A stretch of DNA of 64,000 nucleotides, from NCBI RefSeq assembly GCF_015689335.1, contig NZ_CP065053.1, positions 3,286,001 to 3,350,000 on the forward strand, in the 5' to 3' direction. Below the pieces are notes generated by a model that had not been told where the DNA came from, ran no database searches, and worked only from the letters and a program-made list of their open reading frames with translations. Made by a program: the position numbers and the translations under genes. Each line of letters starts with the position of its first letter. Positions within the stretch are counted from its first letter, which is position 1. The DNA is from Massilia antarctica (GTDB lineage Bacteria > Pseudomonadota > Gammaproteobacteria > Burkholderiales > Burkholderiaceae_D). Positions 38,462 to 46,980 of this stretch are shown in pieces.

Positions 38462-39249
38462 CAGCGCGCCGCCTGCGCCAGGTACTGCAGCATGTTGTCG
38501 GCGGCGGAGAGCACCTTGGTGTTCATCTCGTAGGTGCGCTGGGCGGCGATCATGTCGACCATCTCTTCGACCACTTGCACGTTCGAGCCTTCCAGCGCGC
38601 CCTGCTTGAGCTTACCGAAAGCGCCATCGCCAGGACGGCCTTCGGCGGCGGCGCCGCTGGCCGGCGTTTCCGAGAACAGGTTTTCGCCGAGCGCCAACAG
38701 GCCGGTCGGGTTGACGAAGTTCGATAGGCTCAGCTGGCCCAGTTCGGACGGCGTGGTGCTGCCGGCGATGGTGGCCGAGACCATGCCGTTTTCGCCGATG
38801 GTGATGGCGGTGGCATTGTTCGGCACCGTAATCTGCGGCACCAGCGGCAAGCCCTGGGCATTGACCAGGGTGCCGGTGGCGTCGACCTGCAACTGGCCGG
38901 CGCGGGTGTAGGCCGGGTCGCCGTTGGGGCGGCGCACTTGCAGGAAGCCATTGCCGGAAATGGCCACGTCGAGCGGCTGGCTGGTCGTTTGCAGGCTGCC
39001 GTTGGTGAACACTTTCTGGGTGCCCAGCAGGTGGGTGCCGTTACCGAGCTGCACACCAGATGGCGACAGGGTATTGTCGGCGCGCTGGGCGCCCGGCTGC
39101 TGGTCGACCTGGTAGAACAAGTCCTCGAACACGACCCTGTCGCGCTTGAAGCCGACCGTGTTGACGTTGGCCAGGTTGTTGGCGATCGCCTGCAGTTTGG
39201 CGTCCTGGGCTTGCACCCCGGTTTTGCTGATCCACATTGCTGGATTCAT
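38461..39249 (-). CDS. flgG: Distal rod protein FlgG
   Basis: 262 residues, the usual length. MNPAMWISKTGVQAQDAKLQ, ANNLANVNTVGFKRDRVVFEDL and the C-terminal GSNVQVVEEMVDMIAAQRTYEMN are typical for FlgG. It builds the distal rod and lies between flgF and flgH. Confidence 0.97.
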   Translation of the reverse strand: MNPAMWISKTGVQAQDAKLQAIANNLANVNTVGFKRDRVVFEDLFYQVDQQPGAQRADNTLSPSGVQLGNGTHLLGTQKVFTNGSLQTTSQPLDVAISGNGFLQVRRPNGDPAYTRAGQLQVDATGTLVNAQGLPLVPQITVPNNATAITIGENGMVSATIAGSTTPSELGQLSLSNFVNPTGLLALGENLFSETPASGAAAEGRPGDGAFGKLKQGALEGSNVQVVEEMVDMIAAQRTYEMNTKVLSAADNMLQYLAQAAR

Positions 39250-39280
39250 GATCTTTTCCTTTTACGTGTTGGGGGGCGCC

Positions 39281-40006
39281 TCAGGCGCCGAGCAGGCGGT
39301 TGCCCACTTCGTTCATATTGTCGCTGGCCTTGAGCAGCTTCATCTGGAGCTCGAAGCTGCGGTTCAGGCTCATGGTGGCGACCATTTCCTCGACCGCCGA
39401 CACATTGCTGCCTTCCAGGTGGCGCCCGCGCACGGTCACCTTGTCGTCGGCCGCGAGCGGCTGGCCGCTGCGCGAGACGATCAGGCCGCCTTCGTTCTTG
39501 GTCACTTCGCCGGCTTCGGCGTTGACCAGGCGCAGCTTGTCGATCACCTGCATGGTGGTCGTGCCCGGCGCCAGCACCGAAATCGAACCGTCCGCGCCGA
39601 TCGTCACCGCGTTATGCGGCGGCAGCACCACCGGGCCGCCTTCGCCCAGCAGCGGATGGCCGTTGACCGAGAGCGCGCCCTCGGCATCGATATTGATGGC
39701 GCCGGCGCGGGTATAGGCTTCGCCACCCTGCCACTGGACCGTCAGGTAACCGTTGCCGGTAATCGCCACATCGAGGTCGCGCCCGGTTTCCTTGATTGCG
39801 CCGGAGCGGCCCGACACGGCGTCGGACTGCATCCGCACATAGTGGCGGTCGTCGAAGCCCGAGCCGCTCAGCGCTTGCGTGGCCGACAACTCGAGGTTGG
39901 CGCGAAAACCCGTGGTGTCCATGTTCGCCAGATTGTTGGCGTGGACCTGCTGGGCTTTCAGCGCGCGCTCGGCGCCGCTCAGTGCTGTAAAGATCAATTT
40001 ATCCAT
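39281..40006 (-). CDS. flgF: Proximal rod protein FlgF
   Basis: 241 residues. MDKLIFTALSGAERALKAQQ, ANNLANMDTTGFRANLE and GSNVSAVEEMVATMSLNRSFE match the FlgF/FlgG axial family; the short length and position between flgE and flgG decide for FlgF. Confidence 0.95.
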   Translation of the reverse strand: MDKLIFTALSGAERALKAQQVHANNLANMDTTGFRANLELSATQALSGSGFDDRHYVRMQSDAVSGRSGAIKETGRDLDVAITGNGYLTVQWQGGEAYTRAGAINIDAEGALSVNGHPLLGEGGPVVLPPHNAVTIGADGSISVLAPGTTTMQVIDKLRLVNAEAGEVTKNEGGLIVSRSGQPLAADDKVTVRGRHLEGSNVSAVEEMVATMSLNRSFELQMKLLKASDNMNEVGNRLLGA

Positions 40007-40045
40007 GTTGCTCCCTCAATGAATTCAGTGTTTCCGTGCAGATAC

Positions 40046-41233
40046 TTATAGTGCCTGCATTAAGGACTGGATCATCTGATTTTCTGTTGAAATCACCTTG
40101 GAATTGGCTTGATAGTTGCGCTGTGACGTCATCAGGCCCACCAACTCTGACGTAATGTCAACATTCGAGCGTTCCAGCGCGCCGGTGTTGAGCTTGCCGG
40201 CCAGGCCGCTGCCCGGGGTGCCGTACAAGGCCGCGCCGGAGGCGGAACTGGCGGTCCAGCTGGTGTCGCTCACGGCCGTCAGCGAGCCTTCGTCGGCGAA
40301 GGTGGCGATTGCCACGGTGCCGACCACTTGCTGCTGCTCGTTGCTGTATTTGGCCAGGACGGCACCGTTGGTACCCATTTCGACGCCGATGAAGGTGCCG
40401 GAGGCATAGCCGTCGGTGCTGTTGGTGGTGGTGATGGCTTCGCCGGCAAACTCGGTGGTGCCGGCGTAGTTCACGTCCAGGGTGATCGGGGCCGAGCCAT
40501 TGGTGGTGGTGATGTTCAGGGTGGTCACGGGCGGCACCGGCGGCAGCTGGCCCATGGTGTCGAAGGTCAGGGTGGTGGTGGTGGTCAGGGGCGTGGCGCC
40601 GTCGACCGCGTAGTGCACGGTCATGCTGGTGCCGGCGCCCTTGACGAAATACTGCGACAGGGTGTGCTGGCTGCCCAGCGAATCGTAGACCACCGATTGC
40701 TTGGCCATGTTGTAGCTGGCGGCATTGGTCGGATCGAAGGCGGCGGCCGGGGTCACCCAATCGTTGGACAGGTTGCCGACGTAATTGACCTTGGTGCTGG
40801 CGACGGCCGGGATCTGCCCGGTCGGCACGACGATATTGCCCATCACGCCGAGCGCGGCGCTGCCCTTGACGGCGGCGTAGCCCTGCACCGAGCGGCCGTT
40901 GCTGTCGACCAGGAAGCCATCCTTGTTGGCCGAAAAGATGCCGACCCGGCTGTAGTTGACGATGCCCTGGCTGTCGCGGCTGACAAAAAAGCCGCGGCCA
41001 TCGATGGCGGCGTCGAGGCCGCGCCCGGTGGTGGTCACGCCACCGTTCAGGCCGATGCTCTGGGTCATCGAACCGACTTCCACGCCAGTCGCCTGGGAAC
41101 CGGCGTACATGGCCGAAAAATTGGCGCGGGTGCTCTTGAAGCCGTAGGTGCCGGCGTTGGCGATATTGTTACTGACGGCTTCAAGCTGGGTGTTGATCGA
41201 CTGGATGCCCGACAATGCGATTTCGAAACTCAT
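40046..41233 (-). CDS. flgE: Flagellar hook protein FlgE
   Basis: 395 residues. MSFEIALSGIQSINTQLEAV, SNNIANAGTYGFKSTRANFS, FFVSRDSQGIVNYSRVGIFS and the C-terminal RSNVDITSELVGLMTSQRNYQANSK (in part) are the classic hook-protein signatures. The central domain is Thr-rich. It polymerises into the hook on the FlgD scaffold, whose gene lies just upstream. Confidence 0.97.
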   Translation of the reverse strand: MSFEIALSGIQSINTQLEAVSNNIANAGTYGFKSTRANFSAMYAGSQATGVEVGSMTQSIGLNGGVTTTGRGLDAAIDGRGFFVSRDSQGIVNYSRVGIFSANKDGFLVDSNGRSVQGYAAVKGSAALGVMGNIVVPTGQIPAVASTKVNYVGNLSNDWVTPAAAFDPTNAASYNMAKQSVVYDSLGSQHTLSQYFVKGAGTSMTVHYAVDGATPLTTTTTLTFDTMGQLPPVPPVTTLNITTTNGSAPITLDVNYAGTTEFAGEAITTTNSTDGYASGTFIGVEMGTNGAVLAKYSNEQQQVVGTVAIATFADEGSLTAVSDTSWTASSASGAALYGTPGSGLAGKLNTGALERSNVDITSELVGLMTSQRNYQANSKVISTENQMIQSLMQAL

Positions 41234-41244
41234 GATGTAATCCT

Positions 41245-41940
41245 TTAATTTGCGGTGGAGGTGTTGGCGGCCGCCAGCGATGCGCCGGACTTGCCGTTGA
41301 AGCCAGTGACGGACGACGGCGCAACATCGCCGATTCCTGCCACCTTGAGGACCACGCCGCCACCGGCCGACATGCGCACGCTGTCCAGGCGGCCGATGAC
41401 ATCGATGGCGTCGAGTGCACCGGCGCTCGTTTGTACTTTGATATCGTATTTCCCAGGCGCCAGACCAAGCGCGACCGGATCGATGGAAAACGTTTGCGGA
41501 CCCGAACCGCGCGAACCGAGCTGCACGTCGTGTTTCACGCCATCCGCACCGGTCAGGGTCACGGTGTTGGCGGCGCTGGCCGCCGGCAGGGTGATGCTGG
41601 CCTTGATCGCCTTGTCTTCCAGGCGCAGGCTGTTGGTGGTGACGGTGATGTCGGAGCCGACCTGGGCGCCCAGGGCCAGGGTCTGGATGCTCTCCAGCAC
41701 GCTGGCGCTGGCGCTGTTGAGCTTGGCGAGGCTTTGCATCGCCTCGGTCTGGCTCAGCTGCGAGAGCTGGTTGACGAACTGCGACGGGTCGCTCGGCTCC
41801 AAAGGATCCTGGTTGCGGATCTGGGCCACCAGCAGCTTGGTGAACATGTCCGCCGTTTCGCTGGCCGGGGCCTGGCCGACCACGGTGTTGGCATTGCCGG
41901 CAGCCTGGTTATTGGCGCCGGTGAGGTGATTGGTGAGCAT
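41245..41940 (-). CDS. flgD: Hook capping protein FlgD
   Basis: 231 residues from MLTNHLTGANN; the frame is open further upstream but that portion is out-of-family and overlaps flgC. MFTKLLVAQIRNQDPLEPSD and FVNQLSQLSQTEAMQSLAKL are the FlgD hallmark, followed by a FLG-type beta domain (SVRMSAGGGVVLKVAGI). It caps the growing hook. It lies 4 bases after flgC. Confidence 0.96.
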   Translation of the reverse strand: MLTNHLTGANNQAAGNANTVVGQAPASETADMFTKLLVAQIRNQDPLEPSDPSQFVNQLSQLSQTEAMQSLAKLNSASASVLESIQTLALGAQVGSDITVTTNSLRLEDKAIKASITLPAASAANTVTLTGADGVKHDVQLGSRGSGPQTFSIDPVALGLAPGKYDIKVQTSAGALDAIDVIGRLDSVRMSAGGGVVLKVAGIGDVAPSSVTGFNGKSGASLAAANTSTAN

Positions 41941-41944
41941 GGGA

Positions 41945-42364
41945 TCAGCCTTCGCCGAGTCGCAGCAGGCCCGCTTGCATCGACTTGATGCGTCCCAGGA
42001 CTTCCACATTGGTTTCAAAGGCACGCGAGGCCGACATCATGTCGGTCATCTCGGCCACCTGGTTGACGTTCGGGTAAAACACCATGCCGTCGGCGTTCGC
42101 CACCGGATTGCCCGGCTCGTAAGCCTTGCGCAGCGGTTCGGCCGATTCGACCACGTCGAGCACCTGGACCCGGCTGCCGGCGCCGAGCTTGCCGGAACCG
42201 CTGTCGATCATGGCGGCGAACACGGGTTTGCGGGCACGGTAGGTTTCGCCTTCCGAGCCGGACACCGAATCGGCGTTGGCCAGGTTGCTGGCGATGGTAT
42301 TCAAGCGCACCGACTGCGCCGCCATGGCCGAACCTGCAATTTGGGAAATGTCTTTAAAGCTCAT
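41945..42364 (-). CDS. flgC: Proximal rod protein FlgC
   Basis: 139 residues: MSFKDISQIAGSAMAAQSVR, LNTIASNLANADSV, and YPNVNQVAEMTDMMSASRAFETNVEVL (in part) are characteristic. It is exported to build the rod. It overlaps closely with flgB (2-base gap) and flgD. Confidence 0.96.
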   Translation of the reverse strand: MSFKDISQIAGSAMAAQSVRLNTIASNLANADSVSGSEGETYRARKPVFAAMIDSGSGKLGAGSRVQVLDVVESAEPLRKAYEPGNPVANADGMVFYPNVNQVAEMTDMMSASRAFETNVEVLGRIKSMQAGLLRLGEG

Positions 42365-42366
42365 GA

Positions 42367-42732
42367 TTATTGTCCTGCGATGGCTTTGGCCAAACCCTTG
42401 AGCCGCATGTTCACGAAGGTCAGGCTGGTCTGGAAATCGGATGCGTTTTGCGAGAACGCGGCTTGTTCGACGCCGATTTCGACTGTATTGCCGTCGGCGG
42501 TGGGGTGGTAGGGAACCCGGTACAGGGCGTCCTGGTCGTCGGCGCCGAGGCCGGGCATATCGGATTCGGTATCGATGCGCTGCTGCAGCACGGCGCCGAA
42601 GTCGATGTCGCGCGCCGTGAAACCCGGCGTGTTTTCGTTGGCGATATTGGCGGCCAGCACGCGGGTGCGGTCGGCGCGCACATGCAGGGTGTCGGCGTGC
42701 ACGCCGAGTGCCTTTTGGAAATCAATCGACAT
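42367..42732 (-). CDS. flgB: Proximal rod protein FlgB
   Basis: 121 residues from MSIDFQKALGVHADTL; GGAGGAAG just upstream makes this start certain and excludes the longer frame. LAANIANENTPGFTARDIDF is the rod-protein motif. It opens the long leftward operon flgB-C-D-E-F-G-H-I-J-K-L and the atypical last gene. Confidence 0.96.
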   Translation of the reverse strand: MSIDFQKALGVHADTLHVRADRTRVLAANIANENTPGFTARDIDFGAVLQQRIDTESDMPGLGADDQDALYRVPYHPTADGNTVEIGVEQAAFSQNASDFQTSLTFVNMRLKGLAKAIAGQ

Positions 42733-42804
42733 GAAGCTTCCTCCGTGAATGAACTGCAGTGTGAATCTGGTTAAAATGACGCTGTGCGGCGTTCCTTGCG
42801 TCGT

Positions 42805-42820
42805 GCGCAACGTTTGCCAA
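42805..42820 (-). promoter_or_regulatory. Weak sigma-54-like site upstream of flgB
   Basis: On the minus strand TTGGCAAACGTTGCGC has the -24 GG and a -12 GC at the required 10-base spacing, but the -12 box is imperfect. It lies about 75 bases before flgB, in the gap shared with flgA. Confidence 0.22.
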
Positions 42821-42830
42821 GGTGCTACTT

Positions 42831-43571
42831 ATGTCTGAAGTCCGCCGCGCCACCAGCGCCTTGTTCCTGCCATTAACGGCCGCTGCACTGGTTTCATTAG
42901 CCGGGGGCAACACAAATGCGGCAGAAATTTCCATCACGGCCAGGCTCGAACAGGCCGCGCGCGAGCAGCTGGCGCGCCAGGCGGAAACGGCCGGTTTGGC
43001 GGAAGCGCAATTTACTGTCAACGTGGCCACGCCGCGCCCCGCCCCGCCGTGCGCCAAACCGGTCGAGATCGAAGCGGTCGACACGCGCACGCCGGCGCGC
43101 ATGCGCTTTGCCGTGCTGTGTCCCGATGCCGGCGGCTGGCGATATGAGTACGTGCTGCGCGGCTCGGTCAGCGCCCTGGTGGCGGTCACCGCCGCGCCGG
43201 TCGCGGCCGGGCAAATGCTGACGGCGCAGGATGTCACCCTGGAGCGGCGCGATGTCACCACCTTGAGCGACGCCATCGGCTCGGCCGAGGCGGCCACCGG
43301 GCAAGCCACGCGGCGCTCGCTGCGCGCCGGCGAAGTGCTGCGCCAGGCGCAGTTGAGCGCGCCCTTACTGGTCAAGCGCGGCGAACCGGTGGTGATGCTG
43401 GCGCGTTTCGAGGCCATCGAGATCAGCACCGCCGGCGAAGCGCTCGACGCCGGCGCACTCAATGCGCTGGTGCGGGTGCGCAACCTGGCCAACGGCCGGG
43501 TGGTGCGCATGCGCGTGATCGGCCCCGGCACGGTCGAGCCGGTCGAGCTGCCCCGTTCGGCGCAGCCATAG
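42831..43571 (+). CDS. flgA: P-ring assembly chaperone FlgA
   Basis: 246 residues from the ATG at 42831, with a signal peptide ending at NAA (about 31). The C-terminal SAF/BclX-type domain (VAVTAAPVAAGQMLTAQDVT … RRSLRAGEVLRQAQL … VRVRNLANGRVVRMRVIGPG) is typical. It assists FlgI in the periplasm. It is divergent from flgB and ends one base before the stop of the facing muramidase gene. Confidence 0.93.
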   Translation: MSEVRRATSALFLPLTAAALVSLAGGNTNAAEISITARLEQAAREQLARQAETAGLAEAQFTVNVATPRPAPPCAKPVEIEAVDTRTPARMRFAVLCPDAGGWRYEYVLRGSVSALVAVTAAPVAAGQMLTAQDVTLERRDVTTLSDAIGSAEAATGQATRRSLRAGEVLRQAQLSAPLLVKRGEPVVMLARFEAIEISTAGEALDAGALNALVRVRNLANGRVVRMRVIGPGTVEPVELPRSAQP

Positions 43572-43572
43572 T

Positions 43573-44301
43573 TCATTCCGACGCTCCCTGCAGGCGCGCG
43601 GCCAGCTTGGTCAGCTTGGCGGCGTAGGCCGGATCGGTGGCATAGCCGCCCCTGACCAGGCCTTGGGCAAAGGCGTGCGCATCGTTGCCGGTGCCGATGG
43701 CGCCGGCGTAGCGCGGGTTGTCCAGCAGCACTTGGGCATAGTCGCGGAAGGCGGCGCCCTGGTCCGGGTAGCTGCGGAAACGCTCGGTTTTCTTCACGGC
43801 GGCGCCGTGTTCGTATTCGGTGGTGGCGTTGTCGGCCACCTCGCCCTGCCAGCTTGTACCGGCCTTGATGCCGAACAGATTGTGGGTGCTGGCGCCTTCG
43901 GCCTGGCGCAGCGGACGCTGGCCCCAGCCCGATTCCAGCGCGGCATGGGCCGACACCAGTTGCGGCGCCACGCCAAGGCGTTCGCCCGCTTCGCGCGCCC
44001 ACGGCGCGATCTGTTCCAGGAAGGCTTGTTGTTCGGAACCGTCGGCAAAGGCGGCGCCTACGCCCGTGCTTGGGGCCACCTCGGCGTCTTGCAGGCGCGC
44101 CTGCAGCATGCGGCCCTGCGGACTCAACATGGCGGCGCCGCTGTCGGCGCTGCCCTGGCTGATGAAATCGGTAATTTCATTTTGCATCGACCGGTAGACG
44201 CCGCCGAAGCCGGCGCCGCCGCCCGCCGCCGCCATCGGGCGGGTGGACGGGGTCGGCGCGGTGGGCGCGATGCTGGCGGTATGGAAATCAGCGTGCCTCA
44301 T
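43573..44301 (-). CDS. Stand-alone FlgJ-type muramidase (glucosaminidase domain)
   Basis: 242 residues. The hydrolase domain (about 90-240) has ALESGWG with Glu123 and TTEYEHG with Glu162; the 39-residue spacing equals that of the catalytic pair in Salmonella FlgJ (Glu184, Glu223). NLFGIKAG and AFRDYAQVLLDNPRY are also conserved. The N-terminal 90 residues lack the rod-cap domain. It should open peptidoglycan for the rod, after export or by another route; no signal peptide is visible. It ends the fliE-to-flgN series and overlaps flgN by 14 bases. The start MRHADF is preferred over a longer frame. Confidence 0.88.
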   Translation of the reverse strand: MRHADFHTASIAPTAPTPSTRPMAAAGGGAGFGGVYRSMQNEITDFISQGSADSGAAMLSPQGRMLQARLQDAEVAPSTGVGAAFADGSEQQAFLEQIAPWAREAGERLGVAPQLVSAHAALESGWGQRPLRQAEGASTHNLFGIKAGTSWQGEVADNATTEYEHGAAVKKTERFRSYPDQGAAFRDYAQVLLDNPRYAGAIGTGNDAHAFAQGLVRGGYATDPAYAAKLTKLAARLQGASE

Positions 44302-44716
44302 ACAAGGTCTCCTCTCCGTGCAGCACACGCTGCATGATGGAAAATTGTTCGGTCAGTAATGCGCTGTTGCGAACATTTAAACGTTTGCATTCAAGTACCA
44401 GTTGCTCCAGCGCTTGCCAGTCGGCGCGCAAGGCCTCGCCCTGGGCAGGGTCCAGGCTGGCGATCAGGGTGGCCATGTCGGCGCGGGTGCCGCACAGGGC
44501 GCGCACCAGCGAGACGCGCTGCACGCGGCGCTGTTCCATCGCCTCCAGGCTGGGCGAGAGCTGTTCGGCCAGTTCGGTCAGCTCGGCGCTGCGGTGGCGC
44601 AGGGCGGCGTCGAACTGGCGCGCCAGCAGCGCGAGGATGGCATGGCTGGTGTCCAGGTCGGCGCTGACGCCAGCCCTCAGCTTGCCCAGTGCCTGCTCGC
44701 GCGTCAGGCGGCTCAT
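44288..44716 (-). CDS. flgN: FlgN-family export chaperone
   Basis: 142 residues, almost wholly alpha-helical, with the FlgN pattern LARQFDAALRHRSAELTELA … ECKRLNVRNSALLTEQFSIM. FlgN escorts FlgK and FlgL to the export gate. It overlaps flgM by 4 bases, the usual pairing. Confidence 0.85.
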   Translation of the reverse strand: MSRLTREQALGKLRAGVSADLDTSHAILALLARQFDAALRHRSAELTELAEQLSPSLEAMEQRRVQRVSLVRALCGTRADMATLIASLDPAQGEALRADWQALEQLVLECKRLNVRNSALLTEQFSIMQRVLHGEETLYEAR

Positions 44717-45006
44717 CCCTGGCCTCCGTGGAAGCGCGTGATCAGGCCGGCCAGGCGCGCCGGGTCGAACGGCAATTCGCCCTTGGCCAGCGCGTCGCGC
44801 AGTTGCGCCACTTTTTCGTGGTCGATCTCGGGCATGGCGGCCAGCGCGGCCATGGCCGGCTGCAGCACTTCCGATTGCAGGGCGCCCGAGGCAGCCGCCA
44901 CCCCGGCGCCGCCGCTCAGCGCCGTCTTCGCTTCGGGCGCTTGTGCGGCGCTGCTGCGCTGCACGGCCGAGGCGTCGGCGGACGCACCGCCAGAAGAGAT
45001 TTTCAT
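44713..45006 (-). CDS. flgM: Anti-sigma-28 factor FlgM
   Basis: 97 residues from MKISSGGASADAS; an alternative ATG at 45039, 2 bases after the motB stop, would add 11 residues. The C-terminal half holds the sigma-binding pattern IDHEKVAQLRDALAKGELPFDPARLAGLI, quoted here as residues around 60-90. It holds FliA inactive until the hook is complete and FlgM is exported. The sigma factor itself is three genes upstream in the same transcript direction. Confidence 0.87.
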   Translation of the reverse strand: MKISSGGASADASAVQRSSAAQAPEAKTALSGGAGVAAASGALQSEVLQPAMAALAAMPEIDHEKVAQLRDALAKGELPFDPARLAGLITRFHGGQG

Positions 45007-45041
45007 GCGTGGACCTCGGCTTTTGGATTGGATCGTCATGA

Positions 45042-46007
45042 TTATTTGCCTTGGGCGCCGGCGCCGTTGACGTTTTTGACGCTCTTGAGTTTATTGCGCA
45101 ATTCTTCGACCGTCCCCTTGGCGCCGACCGCCGTTTCGGTGCCGACCTCGTTCTTGCCCGGCACGCCGAACATGGCGGCCACGGTATCGGCCTGGCTGTG
45201 GGTCAGGATCAGCAGTTCGATGCGGCGGTTGACGGCCGCGCCGGTATTTTCCGGCTCGAAGGGCGCGCGGTCGGCCATCCCGACGACTTGCAGCACGCTG
45301 TCCGGATTCATGGAACCGGCCAGCAGCTGGGTGCGGGCCGCCATGGCGCGCGCATTCGACAAGGTCCAGTTCGAGTTGCCATCCTGGTCGCCCGCGTATT
45401 TGCGCGAATCGGTGTGGCCGACGATCAGCATCTGGTTGTCCATTTTTGCGAACAAGGGACCCATCTGGCGCATCAAGCGGCCGAAGCGGTCGGTCGGCAT
45501 GGCGCTGCCCAGCAAAAACATGCCCTGGCGGTCGGTGTCGTGCAGGGTGACGCGCAAGCCGTACGGGGTGATCACGGCTTCCAGGTTGTTCGACAAGCCC
45601 GCTTCCACGCTCATGGTGCCCAGCTTGCGCGAGAGCACGGCCAGTTCGGCCGGCGAGTCGTAGCGCACTTTCGGGCCTTCGCCGCCGACTTCCTTGTCGG
45701 GCGAGGTACCGCTGTGCGGCATAGCGAAACGTTCGATCAGGCTGCCGCGCGGGCCGCCGCCGATTTCCGGCTTGTTGCCCTGGCCATCGGCGTAGCTGCC
45801 GTTTTGCTCGCGCACCATGGCTTTCATGGTTTGCTGGTCGCGCGCCGCCATCAGCCACAGCACCAGGAACAGGGATAGCAGCGCCAGGCAAAAGTCGGCG
45901 AACGCGACTTTCCAGGCGCCGCCGTGGTCGTCCTCATGCGCCTTGCCACGGCCGCGCACGATGATCGCGGCGTCGTGCTTGTCATGCTTATCATGCTGCT
46001 TTTGCAC
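45042..46007 (-). CDS. motB: Flagellar stator protein MotB (LafU type)
   Basis: 321 residues. One membrane helix (about 36-54) carries the proton-binding Asp38 in VAFADFCLALLSLFLVLWLM. A plug/linker follows, then an OmpA-type peptidoglycan-binding domain (LIVGHTDSRKYAGDQDGNSN … NARAMAARTQLL, near 195-235). The Asp and AFADF context suggest a proton-driven motor. It overlaps motA by 17 bases. The His/Lys-rich N-terminus (HDKHDKHD) is an oddity. Confidence 0.94.
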   Translation of the reverse strand: MQKQHDKHDKHDAAIIVRGRGKAHEDDHGGAWKVAFADFCLALLSLFLVLWLMAARDQQTMKAMVREQNGSYADGQGNKPEIGGGPRGSLIERFAMPHSGTSPDKEVGGEGPKVRYDSPAELAVLSRKLGTMSVEAGLSNNLEAVITPYGLRVTLHDTDRQGMFLLGSAMPTDRFGRLMRQMGPLFAKMDNQMLIVGHTDSRKYAGDQDGNSNWTLSNARAMAARTQLLAGSMNPDSVLQVVGMADRAPFEPENTGAAVNRRIELLILTHSQADTVAAMFGVPGKNEVGTETAVGAKGTVEELRNKLKSVKNVNGAGAQGK

Positions 46008-46923
46008 GCGGCTCTCCTGAGCGGTCGGTGGCGCGGCGTTTCGGCGATGGCGATTCGTCGCTATCGCCGCTCATCGCGTTGATCCAGCTTTCGAGCTGGG
46101 CGAAGGTCGGCTTGATGTTCAGTTGCACCAGGCGGCGGCCGGCATCGATGGCCAGCAGGGCTGGTTTGCCGGCCACGTGGGTGACCAGCACGACTTTGAC
46201 GCATTCCATGTTCGACGCTTCCTGGTTGACAAGCTGTTTCATCATGTTGCTGATCGGGTCGAGTACGCCATAGCAAAAGAAAATCCCGAGGAAGGTGCCG
46301 ACCATCGCGGCGCCCACCTTGGCCGAGATCGCGCCGGCATCGGCGCCCTCGGCCACCGAATTCATCGCCAGCACGATGCCGAGCACCGCCGCCAGGATGC
46401 CGAATCCGGGCATCGCTTCGGCAATCTTGTGCAGCGACTTGGACGGCTGCACCAACTCTTCGTGAATGGCTTCCAGTTCCTGCTCCAGTACGCCTTCAAG
46501 CTCATGGGCATTGATTTTTCCCATGGCCATTAAACGGAAATTATCGACAATAAACGCCAAAAGTTTAGGCTCTTCCAGCACCAAAGGGTAACGCTGGAAC
46601 AGCGGGCTCGAGGCCGGGTCTTCCACGTGGGCGTCGAGGGCTTTCAAGCCACCGGCCGCCGTTTGCAGCAGTTCATACATCAACAACAACAACTGGCGCT
46701 GGAATTCCGAACCTTGCTTCTTGCGCACGATAATCTTGCGCAACTGCGTGCTCATTTCCTTGAGCACGTGGTTCGGATTGCCCAGCACCAGCGCGCCGGC
46801 GCCGGCGCCGGCGATGATCAGGATTTCGACCGGGTGCCAGATGGCGGCGAAGGTGCCGCCCATGAGCACGAAGCCGCCGAAAATACAGCCTAGAACGATG
46901 GCAATGCCGACTAATGGCTGCAT
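45991..46923 (-). CDS. motA: Flagellar stator protein MotA (LafT type)
   Basis: 310 residues with four membrane segments and a large cytoplasmic loop (about 60-165). AGAGAGALVLGNP, MPGFGILAAVLGIVLAMNSV and VGTFLGIFFCYGVLDP are MotA signatures. With MotB it forms the ion-conducting stator. It has its own ribosome-binding site (AAAGGA) 57 bases after fliA. Confidence 0.95.
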   Translation of the reverse strand: MQPLVGIAIVLGCIFGGFVLMGGTFAAIWHPVEILIIAGAGAGALVLGNPNHVLKEMSTQLRKIIVRKKQGSEFQRQLLLLMYELLQTAAGGLKALDAHVEDPASSPLFQRYPLVLEEPKLLAFIVDNFRLMAMGKINAHELEGVLEQELEAIHEELVQPSKSLHKIAEAMPGFGILAAVLGIVLAMNSVAEGADAGAISAKVGAAMVGTFLGIFFCYGVLDPISNMMKQLVNQEASNMECVKVVLVTHVAGKPALLAIDAGRRLVQLNIKPTFAQLESWINAMSGDSDESPSPKRRATDRSGEPRAKAA

Positions 46924-46980
46924 GTTAAATTCCTTTGGTAAGTCGTGATGAGCGAAAGTAGTGGGTGAAACATGGTCTGA

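Noticed and set aside
43573..44301. Intact two-domain FlgJ
   Set aside because: The rod-cap domain is absent from this protein and present in a separate gene at 36222-36611.
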